Origin: Antarcticirhabdus aurantiaca
GTDB taxonomy: Bacteria > Pseudomonadota > Alphaproteobacteria > Rhizobiales > Rhizobiaceae
Length of the DNA: 64,000 nt
Direction of reading: 5' to 3'
Assembly (NCBI RefSeq): GCF_009765365.1
Contig: NZ_VTOM01000020.1
Location: forward strand, 1 to 64,000
Shown here: positions 18,005 to 25,750 of the stretch, piece by piece
Layout: the number at the start of each line of letters is the position of its first letter
How positions within the stretch are numbered: position 1 is the first letter of the stretch
The notes under the pieces: model-generated
Database searches by the model: none
Told to the model about the DNA's origin: nothing
What the model saw: the letters and a program-made list of their open reading frames with translations, nothing else
Made by a program: the position numbers and the translations under genes

Positions 18005-20851
18005 TCACTCCGCCGCCTCGGCAACGGCGATCCTTCGGCTTTCCTCCGTCAGCTCGCGATAATCCTCCTGCCAGTCGGTCGGGCCGTTGGAGGGCGAGAT
18101 TTGGACCGCCGTCACCTTGTATTCCGGGCAGTTGGTCGCCCAGTCGGAGAAGTCGGTGGTGATGACGTTGGCCTGCGTCGCGGGATGGTGGAAGGTCGTG
18201 TAGACGACGCCCGGCGCGACGCGCGTCGTGATCCGCGCCCGCAGCGAGGTCGAGCCCGAGCGGCTGTCGAGGCGCACCCAGTCCGACTCGCGGATGCCGC
18301 GCTGCTCGGCGTCGTGCGGGTGGATCTCGAGGACGTCCTCGTCATGCCACAGGACGTTCTGCGTGCGCCGGGTCTGCGCGCCGACATTGTACTGCGACAG
18401 GATGCGACCGGTGGTCAGGAGCAGCGGGAAGCGCGGTCCGGTGCGCTCGTCGGTCGGCACGTATTCCGTGATGACGAACTTGCCCTTGCCGCGCATGAAC
18501 TCGTCGACGTGCATGATCGGCGCGCCTTCCGGGAAGGTCTCGTTGCAGGGCCACTGCACCGAGCCCATGCGCTCCAGGAGGTCGTAGGTGACGTTGGCGA
18601 AGGAGGGCGTCGTCGCGGCGATCTCGGCCATGATCTCGGACGGATGGCCGTAGTTCATGTCCAGGCCCATGGCCTGGGCGAGGCGCTGCGTCACCTCCCA
18701 GTCGGCGAGGCCGTTCCTCGGCGCCATCACTTTGCGCACGCGGTTGATGCGTCGCTCGGCGTTGGTGAAGGTGCCGTCCTTTTCCAGGAAGGAGGATCCG
18801 GGCAGGAAGACGTTGGCGTAGTTCGCGGTCTCGTTCAGGAACAGGTCGTGGACGATGAGGAGTTCGAGGGCGGCAAGGCCCGCCGAGACGTGCTTGGTGT
18901 CCGGGTCCGACTGGAGGATGTCCTCGCCCTGGACGTAGAGCCCCTTGAAGGTGCCCTCCACCGCCGCGTCGAACATGTTGGGGATGCGAAGCCCGGGCTC
19001 CTTGTCGATCACGACGCCCCAGAGGTCCTCGTAGATCGAGCGGACCTCGTCGGTGGAGATGTGGCGATAGCCCGGCAGCTCGTGCGGGAACGAGCCCATG
19101 TCGCAGGAGCCCTGCACGTTGTTCTGCCCGCGCAAGGGATTCACGCCGACGCCGACGCGGCCGATATTGCCGGTCACCATGGCGAGGTTGGCGATGGCCA
19201 TGACGGTGGTCGAGCCCTGGGAGTGCTCGGTGACGCCGAGGCCGTAATAGATCGCGCCGTTGCCGCCGGTGGCGTAGAGGCGCGCGGCCTTGCGGACCTC
19301 CTCGGCGGGCACGCCGGTGACGCGCTCCACCGCTTCCGGCGAATGGCGCTCCTCGGCGACGAAGGCGGCCCATTCCTGGAAATCGTCCCAGTCGCAGCGC
19401 TCGCGCACGAAGCTCTCGTTGACGAGGCCTTCGGTGACGATGACGTGGGCGAGCGCGGTCACCATCGCGACGTTGGTGCCGGGCTTCAGCGCCAGGTGGT
19501 GCTCGGCCTCGACATGGGGCGTGCGCACGAGGTCGATGCGGCGCGGGTCGATGACGATGAGCTTGGCGCCCTCGCGCAGGCGCTTCTTCAGCCGCGAGGC
19601 GAAGACGGGGTGGCCGTCGGTCGGGTTGGCGCCGATCACCAGGGCGACGTCGGTGTATTCGACGGAATCGAAGTCCTGCGTGCCGGCCGAGGTGCCGAAG
19701 GTGGTCTTGAGGCCGTAACCCGTCGGCGAGTGGCAGACGCGGGCGCAGGTGTCGATGTTGTTGTTGCCGAAGCCGGCGCGCACCAGCTTCTGGACGAGAT
19801 AGACCTCCTCGTTGGTGCAGCGCGAGGAGGAGATCGCGCCGACCGAGCCGCGGCCGTGACGGTCCTGGATGTCCTTGATCTTGGCTGCCGAGAAGGCGAA
19901 GGCCTCTTCCCACGACACTTCCCGCCAGGGCTGGGAATAGTGGTCGCGGATCATCGGGTTGAGGATGCGGTCCTTGTGGGTCGCGTAACCGAAGGCGAAG
20001 CGGCCCTTCACGCAGGAATGGCCGCGGTTCGCCTTGCCGTCCTTGTAGGGCACCATGCGCACCAGCTCGTCGCCGCGCATCTCCGCCTTGAACGAGCAGC
20101 CGACGCCGCAATAGGCGCAGGTGGTGACGACGGAACGGTCCGGCGTGCCGATCTGGACGACCGACTTCTCCTGCAGCGTCGCCGTCGGGCAGGCCTGGAC
20201 GCAGGCGCCGCAGGACACGCATTCGGAGGAGAGGAAGTCGTCGTAGCTCGTGCCGGCCGAGATCAGCGAGTCGAAGCCGCGCCCGTCCACCGTCAGCGCG
20301 AAGGTGCCCTGCACCTCGCCGCAGGCGCGCACGCAGCGCGAGCAGACGATGCACTTCGACGGGTCGAACTGGAAGTAGGGGTTCGACTGGTCCTTGGCCT
20401 TGCCGAGGTGGTTCTCACCCTCGTAGCCGTAGCGCACCTCGCGAAGGCCGACGGCACCGGCCTGCGTCTGAAGCTCGCAGTCGCCGTTGGCCGCGCAGGT
20501 CAGGCAGTCCAGCGGATGGTCGGAGATGTAGAGCTCCATGACGCCCTTGCGGATCGCCTTCAGGCGCTCCGTCTGGGTGCGGACCTTCATGCCCTCCACG
20601 ACCGGCGTGGTGCAGGAAGCGGGCGTCCCGCGCATGCCCTCGACTTCCACGACGCAGAGCCGGCAGGAGCCGTAGGCGTCCATCATGTCGGTCGCGCAGA
20701 GCTTCGGCACGCCGATGCCGGCCTCCGTCGCCGCGCGCATGACGGAGGTGCCCTCGGGGACCGTGACGGCGAAGCCGTCGACGGTGAGCGTCACCGTCTT
20801 CTCGGCGCGGGACTTCGGCGTGCCGTAGTCGATCTCGTGGACGAGGCTCAT
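18005..20851 (-). CDS. fdsA: NAD-dependent formate dehydrogenase alpha subunit (Mo-bisMGD)
   Basis: Catalytic subunit, 948 residues, oxidising formate to CO2. The N-terminal NuoG-like part holds a 2Fe-2S motif (CRLCVVEVEG), a His-Cys cluster site (HPLDCLTCAANGDCE) and two 4Fe-4S sites (CIVCSRCVRAC, CVSCGACVQAC). The molybdopterin part starts with CAYCGVGCSF and carries the Mo-ligand Cys in CARVCHSPTGYG. The start at 20851 is fixed by GGAGGGTGAC just upstream. The frame continues about 49 codons further, but that piece is translated repeat copy D. Confidence 0.97.
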   Translation of the reverse strand: MSLVHEIDYGTPKSRAEKTVTLTVDGFAVTVPEGTSVMRAATEAGIGVPKLCATDMMDAYGSCRLCVVEVEGMRGTPASCTTPVVEGMKVRTQTERLKAIRKGVMELYISDHPLDCLTCAANGDCELQTQAGAVGLREVRYGYEGENHLGKAKDQSNPYFQFDPSKCIVCSRCVRACGEVQGTFALTVDGRGFDSLISAGTSYDDFLSSECVSCGACVQACPTATLQEKSVVQIGTPDRSVVTTCAYCGVGCSFKAEMRGDELVRMVPYKDGKANRGHSCVKGRFAFGYATHKDRILNPMIRDHYSQPWREVSWEEAFAFSAAKIKDIQDRHGRGSVGAISSSRCTNEEVYLVQKLVRAGFGNNNIDTCARVCHSPTGYGLKTTFGTSAGTQDFDSVEYTDVALVIGANPTDGHPVFASRLKKRLREGAKLIVIDPRRIDLVRTPHVEAEHHLALKPGTNVAMVTALAHVIVTEGLVNESFVRERCDWDDFQEWAAFVAEERHSPEAVERVTGVPAEEVRKAARLYATGGNGAIYYGLGVTEHSQGSTTVMAIANLAMVTGNIGRVGVGVNPLRGQNNVQGSCDMGSFPHELPGYRHISTDEVRSIYEDLWGVVIDKEPGLRIPNMFDAAVEGTFKGLYVQGEDILQSDPDTKHVSAGLAALELLIVHDLFLNETANYANVFLPGSSFLEKDGTFTNAERRINRVRKVMAPRNGLADWEVTQRLAQAMGLDMNYGHPSEIMAEIAATTPSFANVTYDLLERMGSVQWPCNETFPEGAPIMHVDEFMRGKGKFVITEYVPTDERTGPRFPLLLTTGRILSQYNVGAQTRRTQNVLWHDEDVLEIHPHDAEQRGIRESDWVRLDSRSGSTSLRARITTRVAPGVVYTTFHHPATQANVITTDFSDWATNCPEYKVTAVQISPSNGPTDWQEDYRELTEESRRIAVAEAAE

Positions 20852-20898
20852 GTCACCCTCCAAAGGGTCGGAGCAATAGCAGGGCATCGAAGCTGCTC

Positions 20899-21020
20899 CC
20901 TTCTCCCGTTTCGGGAGAAGGTGCCGGCAGGCGGACGAGGGTTGTTTCCGCCCACGCTGCGCTTTCTGGAGAAACTCTCGCCCGCCCCTTGGGGGCACCC
21001 TCTTCCGTGAGCGGGAGAGG
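20899..21020. repeat. Composite inverted-hairpin repeat, copy D (inverted)
   Basis: Here the CCTTCTCCCG-TTT-CGGGAGAAGG hairpin comes first (20899-20921), followed by GTGCCGGCAGGCGGACGAGG. The CCTC-type hairpin is degenerate at 20999-21020 (CCTCTTCCG ... GCGGGAGAGG). The copy is inverted relative to A-C. It sits between fdsB and fdsA in the otherwise tightly packed operon. Confidence 0.85.
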
Positions 21021-21050
21021 CGAAGAGCGCCCTTTTCTGAAAAGCCGCGC

Positions 21051-22607
21051 TCATTCCGCAGCCTCCCGCAGCGGCGTGCCGTGGAAATCCTCGGGGAAGT
21101 GCGTCAGGGCGCTCATCACCGGATACGGCGTGAAGCCGCCGAGCGCGCAGAGCGAGCCGAACTTCATCGTGTTGCAGAGGTCCTCGACGAGGGCGAGGTT
21201 CTCGGCGACGCGCTCGCCGCGCATCACCTTCTCCACCGTTTCGCGCCCGCGCACCGCGCCGATGCGACAGGGCGTGCACTTGCCGCAGGACTCGACGGCG
21301 CAGAACTCGAAGGCGAAGCGGGCCTGCTTCATCATGTCGACGCTGTCGTCGAAGACGACGATGCCGGCATGGCCGATCAGGCCGTCCTTCGCCGCGAAGG
21401 CCTCGTAGTCGAAGGGCATGTCGAAGAGCGAGCGGGGGAAGTACGCCCCGAGCGGCCCGCCGACCTGGACGGCGCGCACCGGACGCCCACTCTCGGTGTT
21501 CCCGCCGATACCGTCGACGATCTCGCCGAGCGTCAGGCCGAACGCCGCCTCGTAGAGGCCGCCATGCTTCACGTTGCCGGCGATCTGGAGGGGCATGGTC
21601 CCGCGCGAGCGGCCCATGCCGAAATTCTTGTAGAAGCCGGCGCCCTTGGCCAGGATCACCGGCACGGAGGCGAGCGTCACGACGTTGTTGATGACGGTCG
21701 GCTTGCCGAAAAGACCCTTGTGCGCAGGCAGCGGCGGCTTGAAGCGCACCTGCCCCCGCTTGCCCTCCAGGCTGTCGAGCAGCGCGGTCTCTTCGCCGCA
21801 GACATAGGCGCCAGCGCCGACGCGCACCTCGACGTCGAAGGCGCACCCGCTGCCGAGGACGGAGGTGCCGAACACCTTCTCACGGCGCAGGACCTCGACG
21901 GCCTCGCTGAGGATCCGGATCGCGACCGGATATTCCGAGCGGAGATACACGAAACCCTTGGTCGCCCCGACCGCGAGGCCGGCGATCGCCATGCCTTCGA
22001 GGAGGCAGAACGGGTCGCCCTCCATGATCATCCGGTCGGCGAAGGTGCCTGAATCGCCCTCGTCGGCATTGGCGACGATGTACTTCCGGTCGGCGGCGAA
22101 GTCCGCGACCGTCTTCCACTTGATGCCGGTCGGGAAGCCCGCGCCGCCGCGCCCGCGCAGGCCCGACTCGAGCACCTCGGCGACGGTCTTCTCGGCGCCC
22201 AGCTCGATCGCGCGCGCCAAGCCTTCGAGGCCGCCATGGGCGCGATAATCGTCCAGCGAGAGCGGGTCGGTGATGCCGCAGCGCGCGAAGGTCAGGCGCG
22301 TCTGGTTCTTGAGAAACGGATGCTCGTCGACGAGGCCGACGCGCTTGGGATGCCTGCCACCGGTCAGCAGCGCGCCATCCAGCAGCGCCACAGCCTCCTC
22401 CGGCTCCACCGGACCGTAGCCGACGCGGCCGTCGACCGTTTCGACCTCGACCAGCGGCTCCAGCCAGGCCATGCCCCGCGAGCCGTTGCGCACCACGACC
22501 GCGTCGAGGCCGCGGCGGGCGATCTCGCGCGCGAAGCTGTCGGCGATCTCGTCGGCGCCGCAGGCGACCGCGGCGCTGTCGAGGGGCACGAAGATGCGGG
22601 TGGTCAC
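21051..22607 (-). CDS. fdsB: Formate dehydrogenase beta subunit (FMN, NAD binding)
   Basis: Diaphorase subunit of 518 residues that passes electrons from fdsA to NAD. An N-terminal thioredoxin-like region (about 1-110) precedes a NuoF-type core with GLRGRGGAGFPTGIKW (NADH/FMN), GAYVCGEETALLDSLEG (FMN) and the 4Fe-4S motif ESCGKCTPCRIG. The start is GTG at 22607, overlapping the fdsG stop as GTGA; an earlier ATG would reach far into fdsG. It is followed by repeat copy D. Confidence 0.96.
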   Translation of the reverse strand: MTTRIFVPLDSAAVACGADEIADSFAREIARRGLDAVVVRNGSRGMAWLEPLVEVETVDGRVGYGPVEPEEAVALLDGALLTGGRHPKRVGLVDEHPFLKNQTRLTFARCGITDPLSLDDYRAHGGLEGLARAIELGAEKTVAEVLESGLRGRGGAGFPTGIKWKTVADFAADRKYIVANADEGDSGTFADRMIMEGDPFCLLEGMAIAGLAVGATKGFVYLRSEYPVAIRILSEAVEVLRREKVFGTSVLGSGCAFDVEVRVGAGAYVCGEETALLDSLEGKRGQVRFKPPLPAHKGLFGKPTVINNVVTLASVPVILAKGAGFYKNFGMGRSRGTMPLQIAGNVKHGGLYEAAFGLTLGEIVDGIGGNTESGRPVRAVQVGGPLGAYFPRSLFDMPFDYEAFAAKDGLIGHAGIVVFDDSVDMMKQARFAFEFCAVESCGKCTPCRIGAVRGRETVEKVMRGERVAENLALVEDLCNTMKFGSLCALGGFTPYPVMSALTHFPEDFHGTPLREAAE

Positions 22608-23092
22608 AGCATCACCTCCTCGACGAGCGCTTCGGCGCGGGCGGGCGTCAGCCGCGCGACGAGCCGGCCGTGGTCGATCATCGCGGAGGGTCCGCTGGCG
22701 CAAAGGCCGAGGCAGTAGACGGCCTCCAAAGTCACCTGCCCGTCCGGCGTCGTTTCACCGAACGACACGCCCAGCGCCTTCTCGACCGCCTCGGCGACGG
22801 CGTCGCTGCCGCGCGCCTGGCAGGCCTCGGCCCGGCAGACCTTGAGGACGTGCCGGCCGCGCGGCGCCTGGTGGTAGTCATGGTAGAAGGACACGACGCC
22901 GTAGACCTCGGCGCGCGACAGGTTCAGCGCGGCCGAGACGAGCCGCACCGCGTCCTCGCCGACGAAGCCGTATCGCGCCTGAAAGGCGTTGAGGATCGGC
23001 AGAAGCGGTCCTTCGAGATGCTTCAGCTCGGCGATGATCCCGGCGGCGTCCTCGGCGTCGAACGCCTTGAAAACGGTCAAAGCGCCCTCCAT
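22604..23092 (-). CDS. fdsG: Formate dehydrogenase gamma subunit (NuoE-like 2Fe-2S)
   Basis: Thioredoxin-like 2Fe-2S protein of 162 residues. Cluster ligands appear as CRAEACQARG and YCLGLCASGP. It is the first structural gene of the fds operon and ends in a GTGA overlap with fdsB. Expression is probably driven by the LysR protein encoded upstream through the dyad at 23161-23181. Confidence 0.96.
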   Translation of the reverse strand: MEGALTVFKAFDAEDAAGIIAELKHLEGPLLPILNAFQARYGFVGEDAVRLVSAALNLSRAEVYGVVSFYHDYHQAPRGRHVLKVCRAEACQARGSDAVAEAVEKALGVSFGETTPDGQVTLEAVYCLGLCASGPSAMIDHGRLVARLTPARAEALVEEVML

Positions 23093-23160
23093 TCCGAACT
23101 TCGAACCGTTCCAAGCTTAGGCAGCAGTCACGCCGAAGATCAAGCGCAACGAAGCGTTCT

Positions 23161-23181
23161 TTGATAGAGGATATCTATCAA
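23161..23181. promoter_or_regulatory. LysR-type operator dyad upstream of fdsG
   Basis: Arms TTGATAG (23161-23167) and CTATCAA (23175-23181) form a perfect 7-bp dyad around a 7-nt AT-containing centre, including a T-N11-A core. It overlaps the LysR stop codon and lies about 70 nt before the fdsG start. On the minus strand TTGATC with CTAAGC 17 nt further may be the promoter. The gene order makes autogenous LysR control of fds the likely use. Confidence 0.6.
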
Positions 23182-24059
23182 GACAGGCCGACCGCGGCCA
23201 CCTCGTTCCAGAAGGCTTCGATGAGCGCGGGGCGCGGGGCGCGGCGGGCGGTGACGAGGCCGATGCGATAGCTCACCCCGCCGGCGATCGGCACCATCAC
23301 GATGGGCGCCCCGAACCGCAGGATCTCGGCCGTTCGCAGCGGCATGATGGTGGCGAAGCGGCCGGTGCGCACGTGGGTGATCAGCGCGACCATGGAGTTG
23401 GACTCGAGAACGGTGCGCACCTGCCGTCCCTCGGCGGTCAGGTGCCGGTCGAGGATCCGGCGATTCTGCATGGAGCTCGACAGGAGGCAGAGCGGGATCG
23501 AGGCGACCTCGGCCCAGGACACCTCGGCGCGCTCGGAAAAAGCGTTGCCCTCCGTCGTCACGAGGCAGTAGCGCTCGGCATAAAGGAAGCGCGTATCGAG
23601 CCGCCGCACCCGCTCGTCCTCGATATAGGTCAGGCCGATGTCGACCTCGAAGTCCTCCACCCCTTGCGCGATGTCGGCCGAGGTCATCGACTGGATGTCG
23701 TAGGCGACGTCGGGATGCTTGTCGTGGAAGGGGGTCGTCAGGCGGGATACGACCGCGAGGGCCGTCGGGATGACCGCGATGCGCAGCGTTCCGCTGAGCT
23801 GCGCGCGCCCGCTGGCGATCTCGTCGCGCATGGAGCGCACGTCGCCGACGATGCGGCGCGCCCAGGCGAGGACGCGCTCGCCCTCAGCCGTCACGCCCTG
23901 GAAGCGCGAGCCCCGGTTGACGAGCGTCACGCCCAGCTGCTCCTCCAGGTGCCGCAAGCCGGCCGACAGGGTCGGCTGCGTGATGCCGAGCCGCTCGGCC
24001 GCCCGGCCGAAATGACGCTCGCTGGCCAGCGCGATGAAGTATTCGAGCTTTTCGATCAC
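23178..24059 (-). CDS. LysR-family transcriptional regulator of the fds operon
   Basis: Regulator of 293 residues. The N-terminal winged helix is MIEKLEYFIALASERHFGRA with LGITQPTLSAGLRHLEEQLG, followed by a periplasmic-binding-protein-like effector domain (about 90-290). It is encoded 85 nt upstream of fdsG in the same direction, the arrangement seen for formate dehydrogenase regulators such as FdsR. The effector is probably formate or a related signal, by inference from context. Confidence 0.88.
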   Translation of the reverse strand: MIEKLEYFIALASERHFGRAAERLGITQPTLSAGLRHLEEQLGVTLVNRGSRFQGVTAEGERVLAWARRIVGDVRSMRDEIASGRAQLSGTLRIAVIPTALAVVSRLTTPFHDKHPDVAYDIQSMTSADIAQGVEDFEVDIGLTYIEDERVRRLDTRFLYAERYCLVTTEGNAFSERAEVSWAEVASIPLCLLSSSMQNRRILDRHLTAEGRQVRTVLESNSMVALITHVRTGRFATIMPLRTAEILRFGAPIVMVPIAGGVSYRIGLVTARRAPRPALIEAFWNEVAAVGLS

Positions 24060-24084
24060 CGCTGCCGGGGCTCCCCAACGAAGG

Positions 24085-24114
24085 ACGCCGCGCCCGATGA
24101 CGCGGGCGCGGCGT
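24085..24114 (-). terminator. Strong hairpin after the terC-like gene
   Basis: ACGCCGCGCCCG (24085-24096) pairs perfectly with CGGGCGCGGCGT (24103-24114), a 12-bp stem with a 6-nt loop, 60 nt after the stop codon. On the minus strand CCTTCGTT follows, a weak U-rich stretch. It probably terminates the terC-like transcript before the LysR gene. Confidence 0.6.
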
Positions 24115-24174
24115 TCTCAGTCTGACACCGCCGGCGACGCGAAGCGACCCCGATCGATCGTCGAGGGTTGCTTA

Positions 24175-24909
24175 TTACTGCGCCGCGGGTGCGGGCGCAG
24201 GCGTCGCCGGTGCCGCGGCCGGCACCTCGGCGCCGGCCGGCAGGGCCGGATGCGCGGTGTCCTTGACCGCGAAGGGGATGTACTCGCCGATCGGCGGGTA
24301 GACCTGGACGAGCCCCTTCAGCACCATCTCCACCGCGACGAACAGGATCACGGCGAGGCCGACATAGGCGATCCAGCGGTGGCGGTTCAGGAGCTTGGCG
24401 ATGAAGTTGGCGGCAAGGCCCATCAGCGCGATCGACAGGATGAGGCCGAAGGCGAGGAGCGACCAGTGATGGCCCTCGGCGGCGCCGGCGACGGCGAGCA
24501 CGTTGTCGAGCGACATCGACACGTCGGCCAGGATGATCTGCGTCGCCGCCTGTCGGAAGGTCTTGCGCGGCGCGCCGGTCTCGGCGCCGGACAGTCCCGC
24601 TTCGCCGTCCGCGTCGTGATGCGACACGCGCAGCTCGGTCCACATCTTCCAGCAGACCCACAGGAGCAGGATGCCGCCCGCCAGAAGCAGGCCGAAGATG
24701 CCGAGGAGCTGGGTGGCGACGACGGTGAAGGCGATGCGCAGGCCGGTCGCCGCGGCGATGCCCCAGAAGATCGCCTTGGCGCGCTGCTCCTTGGGCAGGC
24801 CGGCGACCGCGAGGCCGATGACGATGGCGTTGTCGCCCGCGAGGACGACGTCGATCATGATGATCTGGCCGAGGGCCAACCATCCTTCGGGCGTGAGGAG
24901 TTCGAACAT
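24175..24909 (-). CDS. TerC/YjbE-family integral membrane protein
   Basis: Protein of 244 residues with about seven hydrophobic helices. It carries the two acidic membrane motifs of the family, VLAGDNAIVIGLA and SMSLDNVLAVAG, which line a likely metal path. Relatives export manganese or support metal loading of exoproteins; the older tellurite-resistance label is historical. The start at 24909 opens MFELLTPEGW as in the family. The Ala/Pro-rich tail (APATPAPAPAAQ) is unusual but probably disordered. A leader of about 165 nt precedes it. Confidence 0.9.
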   Translation of the reverse strand: MFELLTPEGWLALGQIIMIDVVLAGDNAIVIGLAVAGLPKEQRAKAIFWGIAAATGLRIAFTVVATQLLGIFGLLLAGGILLLWVCWKMWTELRVSHHDADGEAGLSGAETGAPRKTFRQAATQIILADVSMSLDNVLAVAGAAEGHHWSLLAFGLILSIALMGLAANFIAKLLNRHRWIAYVGLAVILFVAVEMVLKGLVQVYPPIGEYIPFAVKDTAHPALPAGAEVPAAAPATPAPAPAAQ

Positions 24910-25110
24910 GGAGGGCCTTTCGTGACCGCGAACGGTGACATGCGACGCCCGTTCGGCCCCGACGCACCGCCCTTCTGGTTCGGCGGACGGCAGGTCGCGA
25001 CGCAGCGGCGCGAGTGGGATCGTCCGCCAGTCCGACATCGCAGCCGCGTGGCTGCCAGAGGGGCCCGGCCTGGCTGCGCCGGCTTTATGACGGATCACGC
25101 GAAATTTCAA
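24910..25110 (-). promoter_or_regulatory. Promoter and structured 5' leader of the terC-like gene
   Basis: On the minus strand TTGAAA (25110-25105) and TAAAGC (25087-25082) are 17 nt apart, a good sigma-70-type pair. This gives a leader of about 165 nt. The leader can form GGCGGACG/CGTCCGCC (8-bp stem) and GCAGCC/GGCTGC (6-bp stem with ACGC loop). TerC-like genes are often under manganese riboswitches (yybP-ykoY), but I cannot find that consensus, so the element is unclassified. The 24910-25199 gap otherwise holds only the queF upstream region. Confidence 0.45.
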
Positions 25111-25199
25111 CGCGGCGTGATGGATGGATTTCGCGATTGAAACGTATTCGCGTCCCGATTACCCGCGAGAGCGTCCCCGCCGACGATCAGGAGCCCCGC

Positions 25200-25658
25200 T
25201 TGACTGACCCCCATCTCACTCAGCTCGGCCGCGACAGCCGTCCCGCCGCGAGCCCCGACGAAGCCGTTCTGGAAACCGTTCCCTACACGCGCGGCGAGGG
25301 GCCGCCGGCGATCGTGCGCTTCACCTGCCCGGAGTTCACCTCGCTCTGCCCGGTGACCGGCCAGCCGGATTTCGCCCACCTCGTGATCGACTACGCGCCC
25401 GACGCGCGGCTCGTCGAATCCAAGTCGCTCAAGCTGTTCCTCACCAGCTTCCGCAACCACGGCGCCTTTCACGAGGACTGCACGGTGACGGTCGGGCGCC
25501 GGATCGTCGAGGCGACGCGGCCGCTCTGGCTGCGGATCGGCGGCTACTGGTACCCGCGCGGCGGCATTCCGATCGACGTGTTCTGGCAGACCGGCGCGCC
25601 GCCCGAAGGCGCATTCCTGCCCGACCAGGGCGTTCCGCTCTATCGCGGGCGAGGCTGA
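25200..25658 (+). CDS. queF: NADPH-dependent 7-cyano-7-deazaguanine reductase
   Basis: Reduces preQ0 to preQ1 in queuosine biosynthesis. It is the short unimodular form, 152 residues, with the nucleophilic Cys in [12 protein letters not shown] and the QueF motif [16 protein letters not shown]. The start is TTG at 25200, fixed by AGGAG at 25189-25193; no in-frame ATG lies between the leader and the conserved region. It is divergent from the terC-like gene. I see no preQ1 riboswitch. Confidence 0.96.
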   Translation: MTDPHLTQLGRDSRPAASPDEAVLETVPYTRGEGPPAIVRFTCPEFTSLCPVTGQPDFAHLVIDYAPDARLVESKSLKLFLTSFRNHGAFHEDCTVTVGRRIVEATRPLWLRIGGYWYPRGGIPIDVFWQTGAPPEGAFLPDQGVPLYRGRG

Positions 25659-25678
25659 GGACAAGCCTCGCATGTCGA

Positions 25679-25717
25679 TTGATCCGGCCTGCGTCAGCCA
25701 CTAGACGCTTGGATCAA
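25679..25717 (+). promoter_or_regulatory. Possible promoter with dyad before ribB
   Basis: TTGATC (25679-25684) and TAGACG (25702-25707) are spaced 17 nt. TTGATCC (25679-25685) also pairs exactly with GGATCAA (25711-25717). The gap to the ribB start (92 bp) is too short for an FMN riboswitch. It is a weak promoter call, and the dyad may be chance. Confidence 0.3.
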
Positions 25718-25750
25718 ACAGTTACGTCGCAAGCGGGAAAGCGGAACGCC

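Noticed and set aside
20852-20998. N-terminal extension of fdsA
   Set aside because: The added residues are translated repeat copy D (HLLPKREKGA), and GGAGG directly precedes the start at 20851.
17918-21010. Plus-strand open frame of about 1030 codons opposite fdsA
   Set aside because: Antisense to a gene with full cofactor motifs; composition is shadow-like.
24910-25110. yybP-ykoY manganese riboswitch before the TerC-like gene
   Set aside because: Expected from gene context, but I could not match the conserved loops; kept only as an unclassified structured leader.
25085-25199. preQ1 riboswitch before queF
   Set aside because: No preQ1-I hairpin plus A-rich tail or preQ1-II pattern is visible; only a weak TTGAAA/TACCCG pair.
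25659-25750. FMN riboswitch before ribB
   Set aside because: The gap is 92 bp, too short for the RFN element, and its conserved boxes are absent.
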